Origin: Faecalicatena orotica
GTDB lineage: Bacteria; Bacillota; Clostridia; Lachnospirales; Lachnospiraceae
Assembly (NCBI RefSeq): GCF_003149245.1
Contig: NZ_QGDL01000012.1
Span: 124,001-188,000, forward strand
Direction: 5' to 3'
DNA: 64,000 nucleotides
Notes under the pieces: generated by a model
Told to the model about the DNA's origin: nothing
Database searches by the model: none
The model's input: only the letters and a program-made list of their open reading frames with translations
Shown: one piece after another, positions 1 to 9,199 of the stretch
Layout: every line of letters begins with the position of its first letter
How positions within the stretch are numbered: the first letter of the stretch is position 1
Position numbers and translations under genes: made by a program

Positions 1-995
1 AGTGAGAATGTCTGAAGTCTGTCAATGTCATTGATTTTTCCGTCCACATATGCCTTTGTGATATCAAATACCGGAACAGATGTATTCTTAATAACACTTG
101 TCAGGATATATCCCGGCTGCATATCGTCTTTGTCTGCATCTACGTGGATTGCCAGCTTGCCGTCTTCTTTTGCCTTAGATGCAACACCGTCTCCAACGCT
201 TCCTGCTACTGCGTATACGAGGTTTGCCCCCTGGTTATAATAAGTTCCTGCCACTGTGCTTCCTGTTGCCGGATCAGCGAATCCTGCATCATATTTTGCA
301 TAGTAGTCATAATTTACTCCGAGGTCTTCAGCTGCCTTGTTGATTCCTTCAACAAATCCATAAGAAAATACTGTGATACCGTTTGAATTTGTTCCGCCTA
401 CGAATCCGATTGCACGTCCGCCTTTGTCAAGGTCCGTGAATTTATAATTTTCAGCCGGGAACAGTACATCTTTGTTCTCAAGCACCTGTACGCCGAGTGC
501 CCCTGCTATGTAAGAAGCCTCATGCACATCAAACAGTGCACAAATGACATTATCATGGATTACATTGCCGCTCTCATCTACGTTCGGGTTGTCATTGACA
601 CAGACAAATGTTGTATCCGGATACATCTCTGCAATTGGTTCTGAACCGCCGACTCCTTTAATCAAAGCATCGAAATCGTATTCCAGGTTAAAGATAACAT
701 TGTATCCATCTTCAGCCAGTGTCTCAAGTGCAGCCGGGATTCCGTTCGTAGGCTCAACTACCTTGTACTCTACTCCCAGTTCATCAGCCGCTTTCTTAGC
801 GCCTTCTACTGCAGTCTGATTGTAACCGTTGTCATTCTGTCCTGCGGAATCACAGACGATTGCAATCTTCACATCACTTTTCTTTCCGGAGTCCGCGCTC
901 TTTTCGTCCTTGCTTCCCCCGCCGCAGGCTGTCAGACAGCCTACTGTCATAGCCGCTGCTAATAACACACTCAACACTTTTCTGCTTTTTTTCAT
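1..995 (-). CDS. BMP-family ABC transporter substrate-binding lipoprotein (C-terminus cut by window)
   Basis: Extracellular lipoprotein that should capture a nucleoside or related ligand for an ABC importer. About 331 codons are visible from an ATG at 995 preceded by AGGAGGAAC; the 3' end lies before base 1. The N-terminus has a lysine-rich start, a hydrophobic stretch and a lipobox LTAC near residues 21-24, then a Gly/Ser/Lys linker. The mature part opens with KIAIVCDSAGQNDNGYNQ, the start typical of the BMP/PnrA/Med family, and later has GFVGGTNSNGI and VYAVAGSVGDGV, both typical. It follows the GntR regulator by 32 bp on the same strand, so the two are probably cotranscribed and the regulator probably controls it. 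The permease and ATPase genes would lie beyond the window. Family assignment is firm; the ligand is inferred only from the family. Confidence 0.88.
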   Translation of the reverse strand, partial: MKKSRKVLSVLLAAAMTVGCLTACGGGSKDEKSADSGKKSDVKIAIVCDSAGQNDNGYNQTAVEGAKKAADELGVEYKVVEPTNGIPAALETLAEDGYNVIFNLEYDFDALIKGVGGSEPIAEMYPDTTFVCVNDNPNVDESGNVIHDNVICALFDVHEASYIAGALGVQVLENKDVLFPAENYKFTDLDKGGRAIGFVGGTNSNGITVFSYGFVEGINKAAEDLGVNYDYYAKYDAGFADPATGSTVAGTYYNQGANLVYAVAGSVGDGVASKAKEDGKLAIHVDADKDDMQPGYILTSVIKNTSVPVFDITKAYVDGKINDIDRLQTFS

Positions 996-1027
996 AATGT
1001 TCCTCCTTTTTCTTTCACATCTTGAAT

Positions 1028-1756
1028 TTATTTGACCTGCTCAATATAAAACTTATATTGATCTGTCCGATAGTAACATTTGAAGCTTTCAATCGGCAGC
1101 TCCTTGCCCTGGACGACTCCGTATGTCGTGCTTCCGAATAATATGACGGGCATCTGTTCATCAATATCCAGATATTCTGCAATTTCTTCTTCCGTCAGGA
1201 CCGCCTCAATCGTCCTTCTTGACTTCGCAAATCTGACTCCGTACTGCTCTCTGAGAAGATCATATAATGACTGGGTGCTGAAATCATACTTCTCAATCCC
1301 CGGAAATAACTTGCGCGGGAGATAGGTGATCGTATAATTCAAAGGCTCCCCGTCTGCCATCGTGATTCTCTCCAGGCGGAACAGCTCATCTCCTACCGCT
1401 GTGTTCAGCAGCCTTGCCCGCTTGGCATCCGCCGGAACAATTTCACTGACTGTCACCTTCTTAGAAGGATTCCTTCCCAGCCTGATCACATCATCCGTAC
1501 AGCTGGTGATCGCGAACAGGTTCTGGCTGTAATCATCGCTTTTTACATATGTTCCTTTCCCCTGCACTTTGTAAAGATAGCCACTTGTCACCAGTTCGTC
1601 AATAGCCCTCCTGACTGTGATGCGGCTGACCTGGTACTGCTCCATCAGCTCTCTTTCACTTGGAATTGGGCATTCTGGTTCAAACTCCTCTTCCTCGATC
1701 TTCTGGATCAGTTCCTTTTTTAGGACAAAATACTTTGGTACGCGTTCCTCTTCCAT
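1028..1756 (-). CDS. GntR/HutC-family transcriptional regulator (UTRA domain)
   Basis: A 242-residue repressor-type regulator. Residues about 8-75 form a GntR winged helix-turn-helix with the hallmark IPSERELMEQYQVSRITVRR and the wing GYLYKVQGKGTYV. Residues about 95-235 form a UTRA ligand-binding domain (FRLERITMADGEPLNYTITY; the C-terminal part carries RRTIEAVLTEEEIAEYL). It lies directly upstream of the BMP lipoprotein with a strong Shine-Dalgarno (GGGAGGAAGTGA) before its ATG. Tandem octamers just upstream look like its operator, so autoregulation plus control of the BMP transporter is likely. It is a clear paralogue of the regulator at 2049-2780. The effector is unknown; a nucleoside or phosphorylated sugar would fit the neighbour, but that is inference. 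Confidence 0.9.
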   Translation of the reverse strand: MEEERVPKYFVLKKELIQKIEEEEFEPECPIPSERELMEQYQVSRITVRRAIDELVTSGYLYKVQGKGTYVKSDDYSQNLFAITSCTDDVIRLGRNPSKKVTVSEIVPADAKRARLLNTAVGDELFRLERITMADGEPLNYTITYLPRKLFPGIEKYDFSTQSLYDLLREQYGVRFAKSRRTIEAVLTEEEIAEYLDIDEQMPVILFGSTTYGVVQGKELPIESFKCYYRTDQYKFYIEQVK

Positions 1757-1776
1757 TCACTTCCTCCCTTGCTGAC

Positions 1777-1808
1777 GTTATGTCATCATGTCGTTATGTC
1801 GTCATAAC
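1777..1808 (-). promoter_or_regulatory. Candidate GntR operator: three direct octamers plus one inverted
   Basis: On the plus strand the octamers GTTATGTC (1777), ATCATGTC (1785), GTTATGTC (1793) and the inverted GTCATAAC (1801) follow one another without gaps. The last two form a 16-bp palindrome with arms GTTATG/CATAAC. The block lies between the predicted -10 box and the start codon of the gntR gene at 1756, a position suited to repression. Assignment to GntR is inferred from position and symmetry. Confidence 0.6.
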
Positions 1809-1821
1809 CAGTTGTAATTAT

Positions 1822-1849
1822 ATAATAATCCTATTTTCAAAAAAGTCAA
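1822..1849 (-). promoter_or_regulatory. Promoter of the gntR-BMP operon
   Basis: Reading the minus strand, TTGACT (1844-1849) and TATTAT (1822-1827) are separated by 16 bp, in an AT-rich stretch upstream of the octamer operator. Good match to a housekeeping sigma-A promoter. Confidence 0.6.
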
Positions 1850-1948
1850 CACTTTAACCATTTTTTTATTTACTGCCGATTCATTTTTGTTTATTTTCAC
1901 ATATTTTAAGTGTTTATTTTGTGAAAAGTGCTCAGTAAAAAAGTAAAA

Positions 1949-2000
1949 AAAGACAGCCTTCTTTATCCGCTTTAGAAAAGCTGAATAAAAATGCTGTCCT
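1949..2000 (-). terminator. Intrinsic terminator after the second gntR gene
   Basis: On the minus strand GGACAGC ... GCTGTC (about 1952-2000) closes a hairpin followed by a run of seven T residues. It lies just downstream of the stop at 2049, so the two gntR genes are separate transcription units. Confidence 0.6.
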
Positions 2001-2048
2001 TTTTCATAACCAGTCGGGATGTTTCTGAGGAAAATCATCATTTCCTGC

Positions 2049-2780
2049 CTACAGGGCCACCTGGTCTATATAAAACTTATATTTATCCGTCCGGTAATAG
2101 CACTTGAAATTCTCAACCGGCTGTTCCTGTCCGTTGACCTCCCCGTAAGTGGTGCATCCGAACAGTATGACCGGCATCCCCGGTTCAATATCCAGATACT
2201 CGGCAATCTCGTCTTTCACGAGCACAGCCTCAACCGTTCTGCGTGCCTTGGTAATATTGACATGGTACTCTTCCCCGAGCACCTGATACAGAGACTCTTT
2301 CCCAAAATCATGCTTTTCAAGCCCCGGAAACAGCTTCATCGGCAGATATGTAAGCGTATAGTTCAACGGCTCTTCATTGGCATATAAGACCCTCCCCAGC
2401 TGGAAAACCTGATCCGCAGCTGTCAGATTCAGCGCCTTTGCCCTCTTTTTATCTGTCGTAAGAACCTGCGATACAATCACCTGCTTGGTCGGTGTCATCC
2501 CCATATTGCGTACAGCCTGGGTACAACTGACTAAAGAGAACAGATCATTGCTCTTCTCATCAGTCTTTACATAAGTCCCTTTCCCCTGTACTTTATACAG
2601 GTATCCCTCGACAACCAGCTCATCAATCGCCTTGCGTACGGTAATCCTGCTGACCTGATGCTGCTCCATCAGTTCACGCTCGCTTGGTATCGGCCCGTCC
2701 GGAGTATATTCCTCCATCTCGATCTTGCGGATGATCTCCTTCTTTAACTGATAATATTTTGGCACACGTTCCTCGTTCAT
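2049..2780 (-). CDS. GntR/HutC-family transcriptional regulator, paralogue of the 1028-1756 gene
   Basis: A 243-residue regulator. A longer reading frame opens at 2828, but the ATG at 2780 is chosen because AGGAAGG sits 6 nt upstream and because MNEERVPKYYQLKKEII then aligns end to end with the paralogue's MEEERVPKYFVLKKELI. It has the same winged helix (IPSERELMEQHQVSRITVRK, wing GYLYKVQGKGTYVK) and a UTRA domain ending CYYRTDKYKFYIDQV. The two proteins are visibly alike over their full length, including CYYRTDxYKFYI at the C-terminus, which points to duplication. No adjacent target gene shares its transcript: a terminator follows and the chemotaxis operon ends upstream. Its target may be the same BMP locus, which is inference. 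Confidence 0.9.
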   Translation of the reverse strand: MNEERVPKYYQLKKEIIRKIEMEEYTPDGPIPSERELMEQHQVSRITVRKAIDELVVEGYLYKVQGKGTYVKTDEKSNDLFSLVSCTQAVRNMGMTPTKQVIVSQVLTTDKKRAKALNLTAADQVFQLGRVLYANEEPLNYTLTYLPMKLFPGLEKHDFGKESLYQVLGEEYHVNITKARRTVEAVLVKDEIAEYLDIEPGMPVILFGCTTYGEVNGQEQPVENFKCYYRTDKYKFYIDQVAL

Positions 2781-2862
2781 AACATACCTTCCTGTTCCTT
2801 GACTGCTGCTGATAAATTCAACCGGCAATACTCCGCTTTTGTGCAGACAGTTCTTTATATAG

Positions 2863-2891
2863 ATTATAGCAAATCTTTCCGGGCTTTAAAA
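2863..2891 (-). promoter_or_regulatory. Putative promoter of the second gntR gene
   Basis: Minus strand TATAAT (2863-2868) with TTTAAA or TTTTAA 16-17 bp upstream. The -10 box is perfect and the -35 box is weak. It lies between the cheW stop and the gntR start. Confidence 0.45.
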
Positions 2892-2911
2892 GGGGCTTTC
2901 ATTGGGATCAC

Positions 2912-3367
2912 TTAATACTTCATATATTCCCCCTGAAAAAATTTAGCCAGATTCCATATAATCTTCTCCATATCAAGAACAGTATATATCTCTTCATCCG
3001 CCAGAATCATCTTCTTCTCTATCCAGATCTCATTGCAGGCACTCTCACTTTCCGGTCTCTGAATCTCAGTATACTTTCCCGGGTCAAGTATATATGGCTC
3101 TCCCGAATATAAGATTCCCAGCTGGTAATTCTGGTACTCAAAGATAAAAACAAGCGTCCTCTCCTCCTCCGGCTCTGTCTCTTCTATACACAAAACCGGC
3201 ACAATCCCGCCTTTGTAATTACAGACCCCGGTAAAATGTTCGGGGAGGCAGGGCATTCTGGATATCTTCAGCTCACGGCATATTTCCCTGATGTCCCTGA
3301 ACTCAAACGCATAATTTTTCTTCTTCCCGCGTATGCATAGCAGTTCGCGGTCATTCTCTATCTCCAT
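2912..3367 (-). CDS. cheW: CheW-like chemotaxis coupling protein
   Basis: A 151-residue single CheW-type SH3-like domain. Family features include FRDIREICRELKISRMP near the N-terminus, the conserved hinge GVCNYKGGIVPVLCI (normally G-x-x-N-x-R-G-x-x-x-P-V), and YTVLDMEKI at the C-terminus. Its role is to link the MCP receptor to the CheA kinase at the inner face of the membrane. It is the last gene of the chemosensory operon and overlaps the end of cheA by 10 nt, indicating translational coupling. The Arg normally found in the NxRG turn is Lys here. Assignment is solid; whether it is a full CheW or an accessory coupler cannot be told. Confidence 0.85.
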   Translation of the reverse strand: MEIENDRELLCIRGKKKNYAFEFRDIREICRELKISRMPCLPEHFTGVCNYKGGIVPVLCIEETEPEEERTLVFIFEYQNYQLGILYSGEPYILDPGKYTEIQRPESESACNEIWIEKKMILADEEIYTVLDMEKIIWNLAKFFQGEYMKY

Positions 3368-5358
3368 ATGTTCCCTCTTTCATATAAATCAAACAGTATT
3401 TCCAGGTCAAGTGCCGTACAGATCTTCCCGCTTCCCATAATGCTCATTCCGCTTGCCCCTGTTTTACGCCGGAAGTCGACTCCAAACAGGGCCGGGAGCT
3501 GTTTTATAACAATGCGCTTCTGTTCATACATGCTGTCCACAAGCAGACACCCTTCCTTTTCTGTTCCCTTCGCATATACGATGGCAGCTGTATCCGGTGT
3601 CTCCCCTCCCAGACTATAGAATTTTCTCAGGTCAACGAGCGGCACCATACGTTCTTCGAACAAAATATAATTACGCCCATTGATTTCTTGTATATTCTGC
3701 CTGTTCTTACCATATTCCAAAAACCGGAACACATAACGTGCAGGAATAGAAAACCGGTACTCTCCAACTCTGAAGCGGATACACTCCATCGTTGCCAGTG
3801 TAAGCGGAACGACTAGCGTAAAGGTACTGCCTTTTCCTGTCTCGCTCTCAATATACAGGTTTCCTCCGGCATTTTCCAAAACATTCTTTACAACATCCAG
3901 ACCCACACCCCTGCCGGAATATTCCGTCACTACATCCTTCGTCGTAAATCCCGGGTGGAGAAGCAGGTCCATAATTTCCTGTCTGCTGTACTCTTCTTCT
4001 GGTTTGGAGAGGATACCCATACTTCTTGACTTTTCCAGAATCTTGTCCTGGCTTATTCCTCTTCCGTCATCTGAAATCGTAATCAGCACCTCTCCTACTG
4101 TGCTTTCCACATTAAACTCTATCTTCCCTTTCGGGTCTTTTCCCGCTGCGATCCGCTCTTCAGGAGGTTCTATCCCGTGATCGACCGCATTTCTTATCAG
4201 ATGCAGAAGAGCCTCTGAAATATATTCAACAACACTTTTATCCGCTTCTATATCTCCACAGCTAGCCTTAAAATCGACCTCTTTCTTTTCATCCCGGCAG
4301 ATATCTCTAAGAATCCTGCGAACCTTCGGGACGATCCGTTCAACCGGTACCATGCGCATCTCCATGACTGTACGTTCAACTTCACTGATGAGCCGATTGA
4401 TCTGGTGGGCGGTGCCTTCTTTCAGGTCACTCATCCCGTTCTCCTCAAGCTGGGCCTCCAGGGACATCATCTGTATGATCATCTCACGGGCAAGGTTCTG
4501 CAGACGGTCAAGCCTGTCGCTGCGTACGTTCAAAAAGTCATTCTCGGGATTTGATGCTGCTGCCGCAGGCGCGGCAGGCTCCGGTTCCTTCTTCCCAGCC
4601 GCCGTGTTTTCCTTCAGTATCTCACACTGGGCAACAAACAGGCCTCCCCTTAATATATCCATAACCTGTTCTTTGTGTTCGCTCTGGAAACGGATAAAGA
4701 CTCCGTGTTCAGCAATTTGCTCCGCTTCACTCTGTGCACTTTCCAGATTCGCAGGGAGGGTCTCCAACTCCGTGCACAGACCTGTAATCTGGCGCACAAC
4801 CATAAATGCGCGGATATTTTCCATCCGGCATCCTTCCTCCAGCCTGATCCTTACGATAACCCCGGGCTTCTCCAACATCTCCCGGGGTCTGTCATCCTCC
4901 TCCCCGGCAGATTTCTGTTCTTTTATTTCCCCGCACACCTGCTCACTGCTGATTTTCTTCAGGTAATCTTTTGCCCCTGCTTCCAGTACGGACGTATCTC
5001 CCGGTTCGTAACCAGCCAGCACCATGCACTTCATTTCATCTTCAATATAATCTGAAAATGCATACAGCAAATCAAACAACTCCGTTTCCGCCTGTTCGAT
5101 TCCTTCCTGCTGTTCTCTGAACCAGGAAAATAAATCCTCCATCGTATGTGCCAGCGAAGATAATCCTTTCAGCCCCATCATTGCAGAAGAACTCTTTAGT
5201 GTATGCATGATCCGAAATATGTTATGAATATCTTCCCCTGTGAAAGCATTCTTCTTTTCAGTCTCCAGAAGAACCGCACCGAGCTGTTCCGTCAGCTGTT
5301 TTGCCTCCATCAGATATACTTCCAGCATCTCCTGTGCATCTTCATCAAAGTATCCCAT
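3358..5358 (-). CDS. cheA: Chemotaxis histidine kinase CheA
   Basis: A 666-residue cytoplasmic sensor kinase that phosphorylates CheY-type regulators under receptor control. In order: a P1 Hpt domain with the phospho-accepting His at about residue 52 in IMHTLKSSSAMMG; a variable region of about 165-255 compatible with a P2 docking domain; an Ala/Pro linker; a P3 dimerisation helix pair (about 275-340); a P4 ATPase domain with N-box HLIRNAVDHGIEPPEER, G1 box ISDDGRGI and GRGVGLDVVKNVLENAGG; and a P5 CheW-like domain at the C-terminus. All catalytic boxes are intact. It lies 4 bp after the response regulator-GGDEF gene and overlaps cheW, so it belongs to one operon. Confidence 0.96.
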   Translation of the reverse strand: MGYFDEDAQEMLEVYLMEAKQLTEQLGAVLLETEKKNAFTGEDIHNIFRIMHTLKSSSAMMGLKGLSSLAHTMEDLFSWFREQQEGIEQAETELFDLLYAFSDYIEDEMKCMVLAGYEPGDTSVLEAGAKDYLKKISSEQVCGEIKEQKSAGEEDDRPREMLEKPGVIVRIRLEEGCRMENIRAFMVVRQITGLCTELETLPANLESAQSEAEQIAEHGVFIRFQSEHKEQVMDILRGGLFVAQCEILKENTAAGKKEPEPAAPAAAASNPENDFLNVRSDRLDRLQNLAREMIIQMMSLEAQLEENGMSDLKEGTAHQINRLISEVERTVMEMRMVPVERIVPKVRRILRDICRDEKKEVDFKASCGDIEADKSVVEYISEALLHLIRNAVDHGIEPPEERIAAGKDPKGKIEFNVESTVGEVLITISDDGRGISQDKILEKSRSMGILSKPEEEYSRQEIMDLLLHPGFTTKDVVTEYSGRGVGLDVVKNVLENAGGNLYIESETGKGSTFTLVVPLTLATMECIRFRVGEYRFSIPARYVFRFLEYGKNRQNIQEINGRNYILFEERMVPLVDLRKFYSLGGETPDTAAIVYAKGTEKEGCLLVDSMYEQKRIVIKQLPALFGVDFRRKTGASGMSIMGSGKICTALDLEILFDLYERGNIWR

Positions 5359-5362
5359 ATTC

Positions 5363-6316
5363 TCACTCCGCCTGTTCTATGCTTTCATACCATACGCTGC
5401 GGTTTTTCCCGTTTCTCTTGCCATAATACAGTGCCTTGTCCGCACACGCGATACATTCCTCGATTCCTTCCTGTTGTCCGTAAACATGGAGCCCCAATGT
5501 AATCGTACAGAAAAACTTATCTTCCTTGTTCCAGATTCCAAATTGTTCTATGTCTTTACGGATCGTTTCACTAATCTCAAATGCTTCCTGCTCCGTCACA
5601 TTGAAAAGCACAATCAGGAATTCTTCCCCGCCCCATCTCACAACTTTATGCTGGCGGCAGTGCGCCTCCATTATATTAGCAATACAAACGAGAGCCGCAT
5701 CTCCGGCATCATGTCCATATGTATCATTCACTTTTTTAAAATCGTCGATATCGCACAGAATCACAACATTTTTCTTTTCCTCTACCCTGCTGCCTTTGAT
5801 GTCATCTAACAGATCCCCCACAACATATCTCCTGTTGTAGAGTCCCGTCAGACCATCCTTGAATGCAAGCTCATTCAGCTTGCTCATGGTCGTCTTCAGT
5901 TCTGTGTTCATCCTGTTCAAATCGTCTTTCTGGCACTTCATTTTCAAATGCGCTACTACGCGTGACTGAAGCTCACCTTTGACAAAAGGTTTTTTAATGT
6001 AATCACATGCCCCAAGCGTAAATCCCTTCACTACATCATCATCTTTATCTTTCGATGTCAGATAGACAATGGAAGCGTTATTCTGATCCCTCATTTTCAG
6101 CTTGTCAAAGAGCTGATATCCATCCGTATCCGGCAATACGACGTCCAAAAGAATCAGATCCGGCTGGTACTGTTCTATCATATCCAGCGCCTCTGCCCCG
6201 GTATGTGCCTCACAAAGAAATATATCTGTATCCCGAAGCGCTGCTTTAATCTGCTGGCAGATCATAAGACTGTCGTCCACCACCATTACAATTTGTTTCC
6301 TTTCCGTTTCCATCAT
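5363..6316 (-). CDS. Response regulator with GGDEF (diguanylate cyclase) output domain
   Basis: A 317-residue protein. The receiver domain covers about residues 8-125 (VMVVDDSLMICQQI, phospho-acceptor Asp in LILLDVVLPDTDGY, conserved Thr and Lys in VYLTSKDKDDDVV and YIKKPF). A short coiled linker of about 130-150 leads into a GGDEF domain of about 150-310 with FKDGLTGLYNRRYV, CDIDDFKKVNDTYGHDAG and the active-site signature RWGGEEF, so cyclase activity is expected. The RxxD inhibitory site that normally precedes the signature is not evident (CRQH aligns there). Being encoded immediately before cheA, it is a probable second target of the kinase, linking chemosensory input to cyclic di-GMP. PleD/WspR-type proteins are the closest known analogues. 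Confidence 0.93.
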   Translation of the reverse strand: MMETERKQIVMVVDDSLMICQQIKAALRDTDIFLCEAHTGAEALDMIEQYQPDLILLDVVLPDTDGYQLFDKLKMRDQNNASIVYLTSKDKDDDVVKGFTLGACDYIKKPFVKGELQSRVVAHLKMKCQKDDLNRMNTELKTTMSKLNELAFKDGLTGLYNRRYVVGDLLDDIKGSRVEEKKNVVILCDIDDFKKVNDTYGHDAGDAALVCIANIMEAHCRQHKVVRWGGEEFLIVLFNVTEQEAFEISETIRKDIEQFGIWNKEDKFFCTITLGLHVYGQQEGIEECIACADKALYYGKRNGKNRSVWYESIEQAE

Positions 6317-6350
6317 AGTCCCTCCATCTATTGTATCTGCATACTATATC

Positions 6351-6827
6351 TCATAAATATATCATTTCATGTCTGACTGTACTTATTTCCAGCACACCGT
6401 CTTCTGACCGGAAAGTAATCGTCCTTCCATAGCTTCCCCCGGTATCTTCCCCGGCAATCCGGACGCCCTCTTCCTGCAGTGTTTTCTTCACACTCTGTAT
6501 ATTCCAGTACCCGATATCCCAGCCCTTTTCTACGCCGCGGAACATCCTGGCACCGCCTGCAATCTTCGCTGTCAGAGTTCTCCTGCTGGCTCCCTGACTG
6601 CAAATCTCACTGATCAGCTCACGAGTCCCTTCCACTGCAAACTTATATACATTCTCCTGATTTACCGCGCGGCTCTTGTCAGGTAAAATCACATGGGCCA
6701 TTGCAGCTACTTTCGTCTTCGTGTCATATAGACATACTCCTACGCACGATCCCAGTGCGTAAGAAACCAATGCCTGGCCGTTTCTGGCCGTTTTTCCTTC
6801 AGCAATTCCCACCACGATTTTTTCCAT
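6351..6827 (-). CDS. cheD: Chemoreceptor glutamine deamidase CheD
   Basis: A 158-residue protein matching the usual CheD length. It has the catalytic Cys in SYALGSCVGVCLYD, the catalytic His in MAHVILPDKS and the later AKIAGGARMF motif. It deamidates glutamines on chemoreceptors and, in Gram-positive systems, binds CheC and raises its phosphatase activity. It follows cheC by only 4 bp, which fits the CheC-CheD partnership known from Bacillus and Thermotoga. Confidence 0.94.
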   Translation of the reverse strand: MEKIVVGIAEGKTARNGQALVSYALGSCVGVCLYDTKTKVAAMAHVILPDKSRAVNQENVYKFAVEGTRELISEICSQGASRRTLTAKIAGGARMFRGVEKGWDIGYWNIQSVKKTLQEEGVRIAGEDTGGSYGRTITFRSEDGVLEISTVRHEMIYL

Positions 6828-6831
6828 AGTA

Positions 6832-7443
6832 TTACTCCCTGAGCTTATCCAGTATGGCAGTCATTGCTGTCATCTCCGGCCAGAACAGTATCCGTCCGAC
6901 ATAAGCATGGCCTCCCATACGGAATACATTCTCGATCAACAGCACGTCATCACTGACCTGCAGATGTCTTGCAAGCGGAACACCCAGGATCGCACCTCCC
7001 ATATCAATGCACATATCGGGTACAGACACATCTGTCTCCATCCCGGTAACCTGTGACAAGGCGCGTATATAGGAACCGCACATAATGTTTCCAAGCTCAC
7101 TTAACACAGACAGCTCCATTTCATCCAAAGCCGTCAGGTCCCTCTCTTTCTCTTCCAGCATCGCATCCATAACTGCACGCGTAAACGCCTCATCCATCAG
7201 GAAGAGGAACATCCCCTTGAGTTCACCAAATACTTGAATCAGAATGCCCGCCTGCAGTTCTTCCTGTATGTCAAGCTCATCAAAAATGTCCTGGTATTTC
7301 ACGAATCTGAGAGTCGGCACCCCTACTTCAAGCGGATGCTCCATCATCATTGAAAGAGATGCGACCGCATTTCCCGTCCCGATGTTTCCCAGTTCCTTTA
7401 ATATATCCTTTGCTATATCATCCAAAGCTAAATAATTTTCCAT
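6832..7443 (-). CDS. cheC: CheY-P phosphatase CheC
   Basis: A 203-residue CheC/FliY-family protein with two phosphatase helices carrying the E-x-x-N signature: DILKELGNIGTGNA near residue 14 and SVLSELGNIMCGSY near residue 125. It hydrolyses phospho-CheY and thereby resets signalling. Having both active sites distinguishes it from CheX. It sits between mcp and cheD in the chemosensory operon. The N-terminal extension of FliY that binds the flagellar switch is absent. Confidence 0.93.
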   Translation of the reverse strand: MENYLALDDIAKDILKELGNIGTGNAVASLSMMMEHPLEVGVPTLRFVKYQDIFDELDIQEELQAGILIQVFGELKGMFLFLMDEAFTRAVMDAMLEEKERDLTALDEMELSVLSELGNIMCGSYIRALSQVTGMETDVSVPDMCIDMGGAILGVPLARHLQVSDDVLLIENVFRMGGHAYVGRILFWPEMTAMTAILDKLRE

Positions 7444-7501
7444 CTGTATCCTTCTTTCCTGTCCCAGTACCGCGTATCATTAATACTTTGCCGGTGCTGT
7501 A

Positions 7502-9178
7502 TTAAAGTTCAAACTGTTCTACCAGTTCTCTCAGCATCTGGGCCTGGGCTGACAACTCCTCGCTTGCTGCTGCACTCTCTTCCGATGTGGCAGAGTTACC
7601 CTGCACAATATCCGAGATCAGCTCAACACTCTTTCTGATCTGGGCGATTGCATCTGCCTGCTGTTCGGAGAGCCTGGATATGTCCCCGACCATCTCGTTA
7701 ACGGTCTCGGCACCTTCTACAGATGTCTTTAATGTACGGGCTGTCATACTGGCAGCCTCATAGCCTTCTCTGACAGCCTCTGAGTTCTTCTCCGCAAGGT
7801 CTGCAGTCAGCTTGGACGCACTTGCGGTCTTGGCCGCAAGCCGGCGCACCTCTCCTGCCACAACTGCAAAGCCTTTGCCAGCATCACCTGCCCTTGCTGC
7901 CTCTACAGACGCATTCAGGGCCAGTATATTCGTCTGAAATGCGATGTCTTCTATCTCCTTGACAATGCCTGTAATTTCTTTCGAGTTTTCCTGAATCTCT
8001 TTTATGCTGCCCTGCAGCTTCTCCATCTGCTGGTTGTTCTCCAGAATGCGGTCTCTTACTTCAGACGCATAGTCTCTGGACTTCACAGCTTTCTCTGCGT
8101 TGATGCCTACGCTTTCAGCAATTTCATTGATGCTTACGGCAAGCTCTTCGATCGAGCTCGCCTGTTCAGACGCCCCCTGTGCCAGCACCTGGGCCCCGTC
8201 AGATACCTGCTCTGCCCCTCCTGACACCAGCTCCGAACTGCTGCTGATCTGCCTCATGGAATTTCTGAGCATCTTTCCAATCTCTTCCATCGATTCACCG
8301 AGAGCGATAAAATCCCCCTTGAACTTTATATCACATGTATAGTTCAGCCGTCCGGCCCCCAGAGCGAGCAGGCCTTTTCTCAGTTCCGAAACATAGAGGC
8401 TTAAGGACCGTGCTGTGGAACGGATATCATCAGCCAGTTCACCAAATTCATTGGCGGATTCGTAATCCAGTTTCACATCCAGCTGGCCATTTGCAATCTG
8501 GCTGGCTGCCCCCTTCACTGCTATAATAGGCTGCACTGTGCTTCTGGTAATCGCAATCCATAAAAAGATGGTAATCAGGACACAAAAGGCCGCAAGCATA
8601 CTCAAGAATGTAATGACACTGACATTCTGTTTTTTAACGGTTTCCAGACTGGCTTCTGCATCTGCTTTGGAGGCTTCCTCGACCTCATCTACAACACTGA
8701 TTACAGTTTCCGCCTGTGGCTCGTATTCCTTAAAATAGACATCAAATGCCGCCTGGTCATTATTCTGCTCAAGATATGTATAAACGCGCTGGCGGGCCTC
8801 TTTTAATTTTCCATATTCATCAGCAAGCTGGTCTACTTTTTCTCCGCCGCTGATATATCCCGAATTAAGCTCTGTTATCCCTGCATCAACATTGTTCGCT
8901 GTTTCCTGAATAATCTGCATGTACTCTTCTTCATCAACCACATTATCCGTTGTAGATATGATTGCAAGATTTTTTACAATCTGTAAAATATTCGTGCTCA
9001 CTTCATGTGAAGTCTCAACATTTGCAAACGGGCCGCTGTACAGCGCCTCCATTCTTTGTCCGAGATCACGAATGCTCAGAACCGATAATATAACCGTCAG
9101 GATATACAGTGCTATGACCGTGGCAAATGCTGCCATCAGCTTTCGCCCCACTCTCAGATTCTTAAAAAGTCCCTTCAT
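7502..9178 (-). CDS. Methyl-accepting chemotaxis protein
   Basis: A 558-residue transmembrane receptor. TM1 spans about residues 14-36 ([20 protein letters not shown]), followed by a four-helix-bundle-like extracytoplasmic domain to about 185. TM2 spans about 187-210, then a HAMP domain to about 265. The cytoplasmic signalling hairpin tip ([19 protein letters not shown], then [14 protein letters not shown]) is highly conserved and binds CheW/CheA. Gln/Glu-rich helices that could be methylation sites flank the tip. No C-terminal CheR-tethering pentapeptide is visible. It is the only receptor in the operon; its ligand is unknown. Confidence 0.95.
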   Translation of the reverse strand: MKGLFKNLRVGRKLMAAFATVIALYILTVILSVLSIRDLGQRMEALYSGPFANVETSHEVSTNILQIVKNLAIISTTDNVVDEEEYMQIIQETANNVDAGITELNSGYISGGEKVDQLADEYGKLKEARQRVYTYLEQNNDQAAFDVYFKEYEPQAETVISVVDEVEEASKADAEASLETVKKQNVSVITFLSMLAAFCVLITIFLWIAITRSTVQPIIAVKGAASQIANGQLDVKLDYESANEFGELADDIRSTARSLSLYVSELRKGLLALGAGRLNYTCDIKFKGDFIALGESMEEIGKMLRNSMRQISSSSELVSGGAEQVSDGAQVLAQGASEQASSIEELAVSINEIAESVGINAEKAVKSRDYASEVRDRILENNQQMEKLQGSIKEIQENSKEITGIVKEIEDIAFQTNILALNASVEAARAGDAGKGFAVVAGEVRRLAAKTASASKLTADLAEKNSEAVREGYEAASMTARTLKTSVEGAETVNEMVGDISRLSEQQADAIAQIRKSVELISDIVQGNSATSEESAAASEELSAQAQMLRELVEQFEL

Positions 9179-9199
9179 AGCTTTTTCCTCTCCTATGTA

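Noticed and set aside
1777-1808. Possible CRISPR-like direct repeats
   Set aside because: Units are only 8 bp, contiguous and without spacers; an operator fits better.
1802-2041. 79-codon minus-strand frame between the gntR genes
   Set aside because: AT-rich frame running through a terminator and the gntR promoter.
4352-4966. 204-codon plus-strand frame opposite cheA
   Set aside because: Antisense shadow with Ser-rich low-complexity composition.
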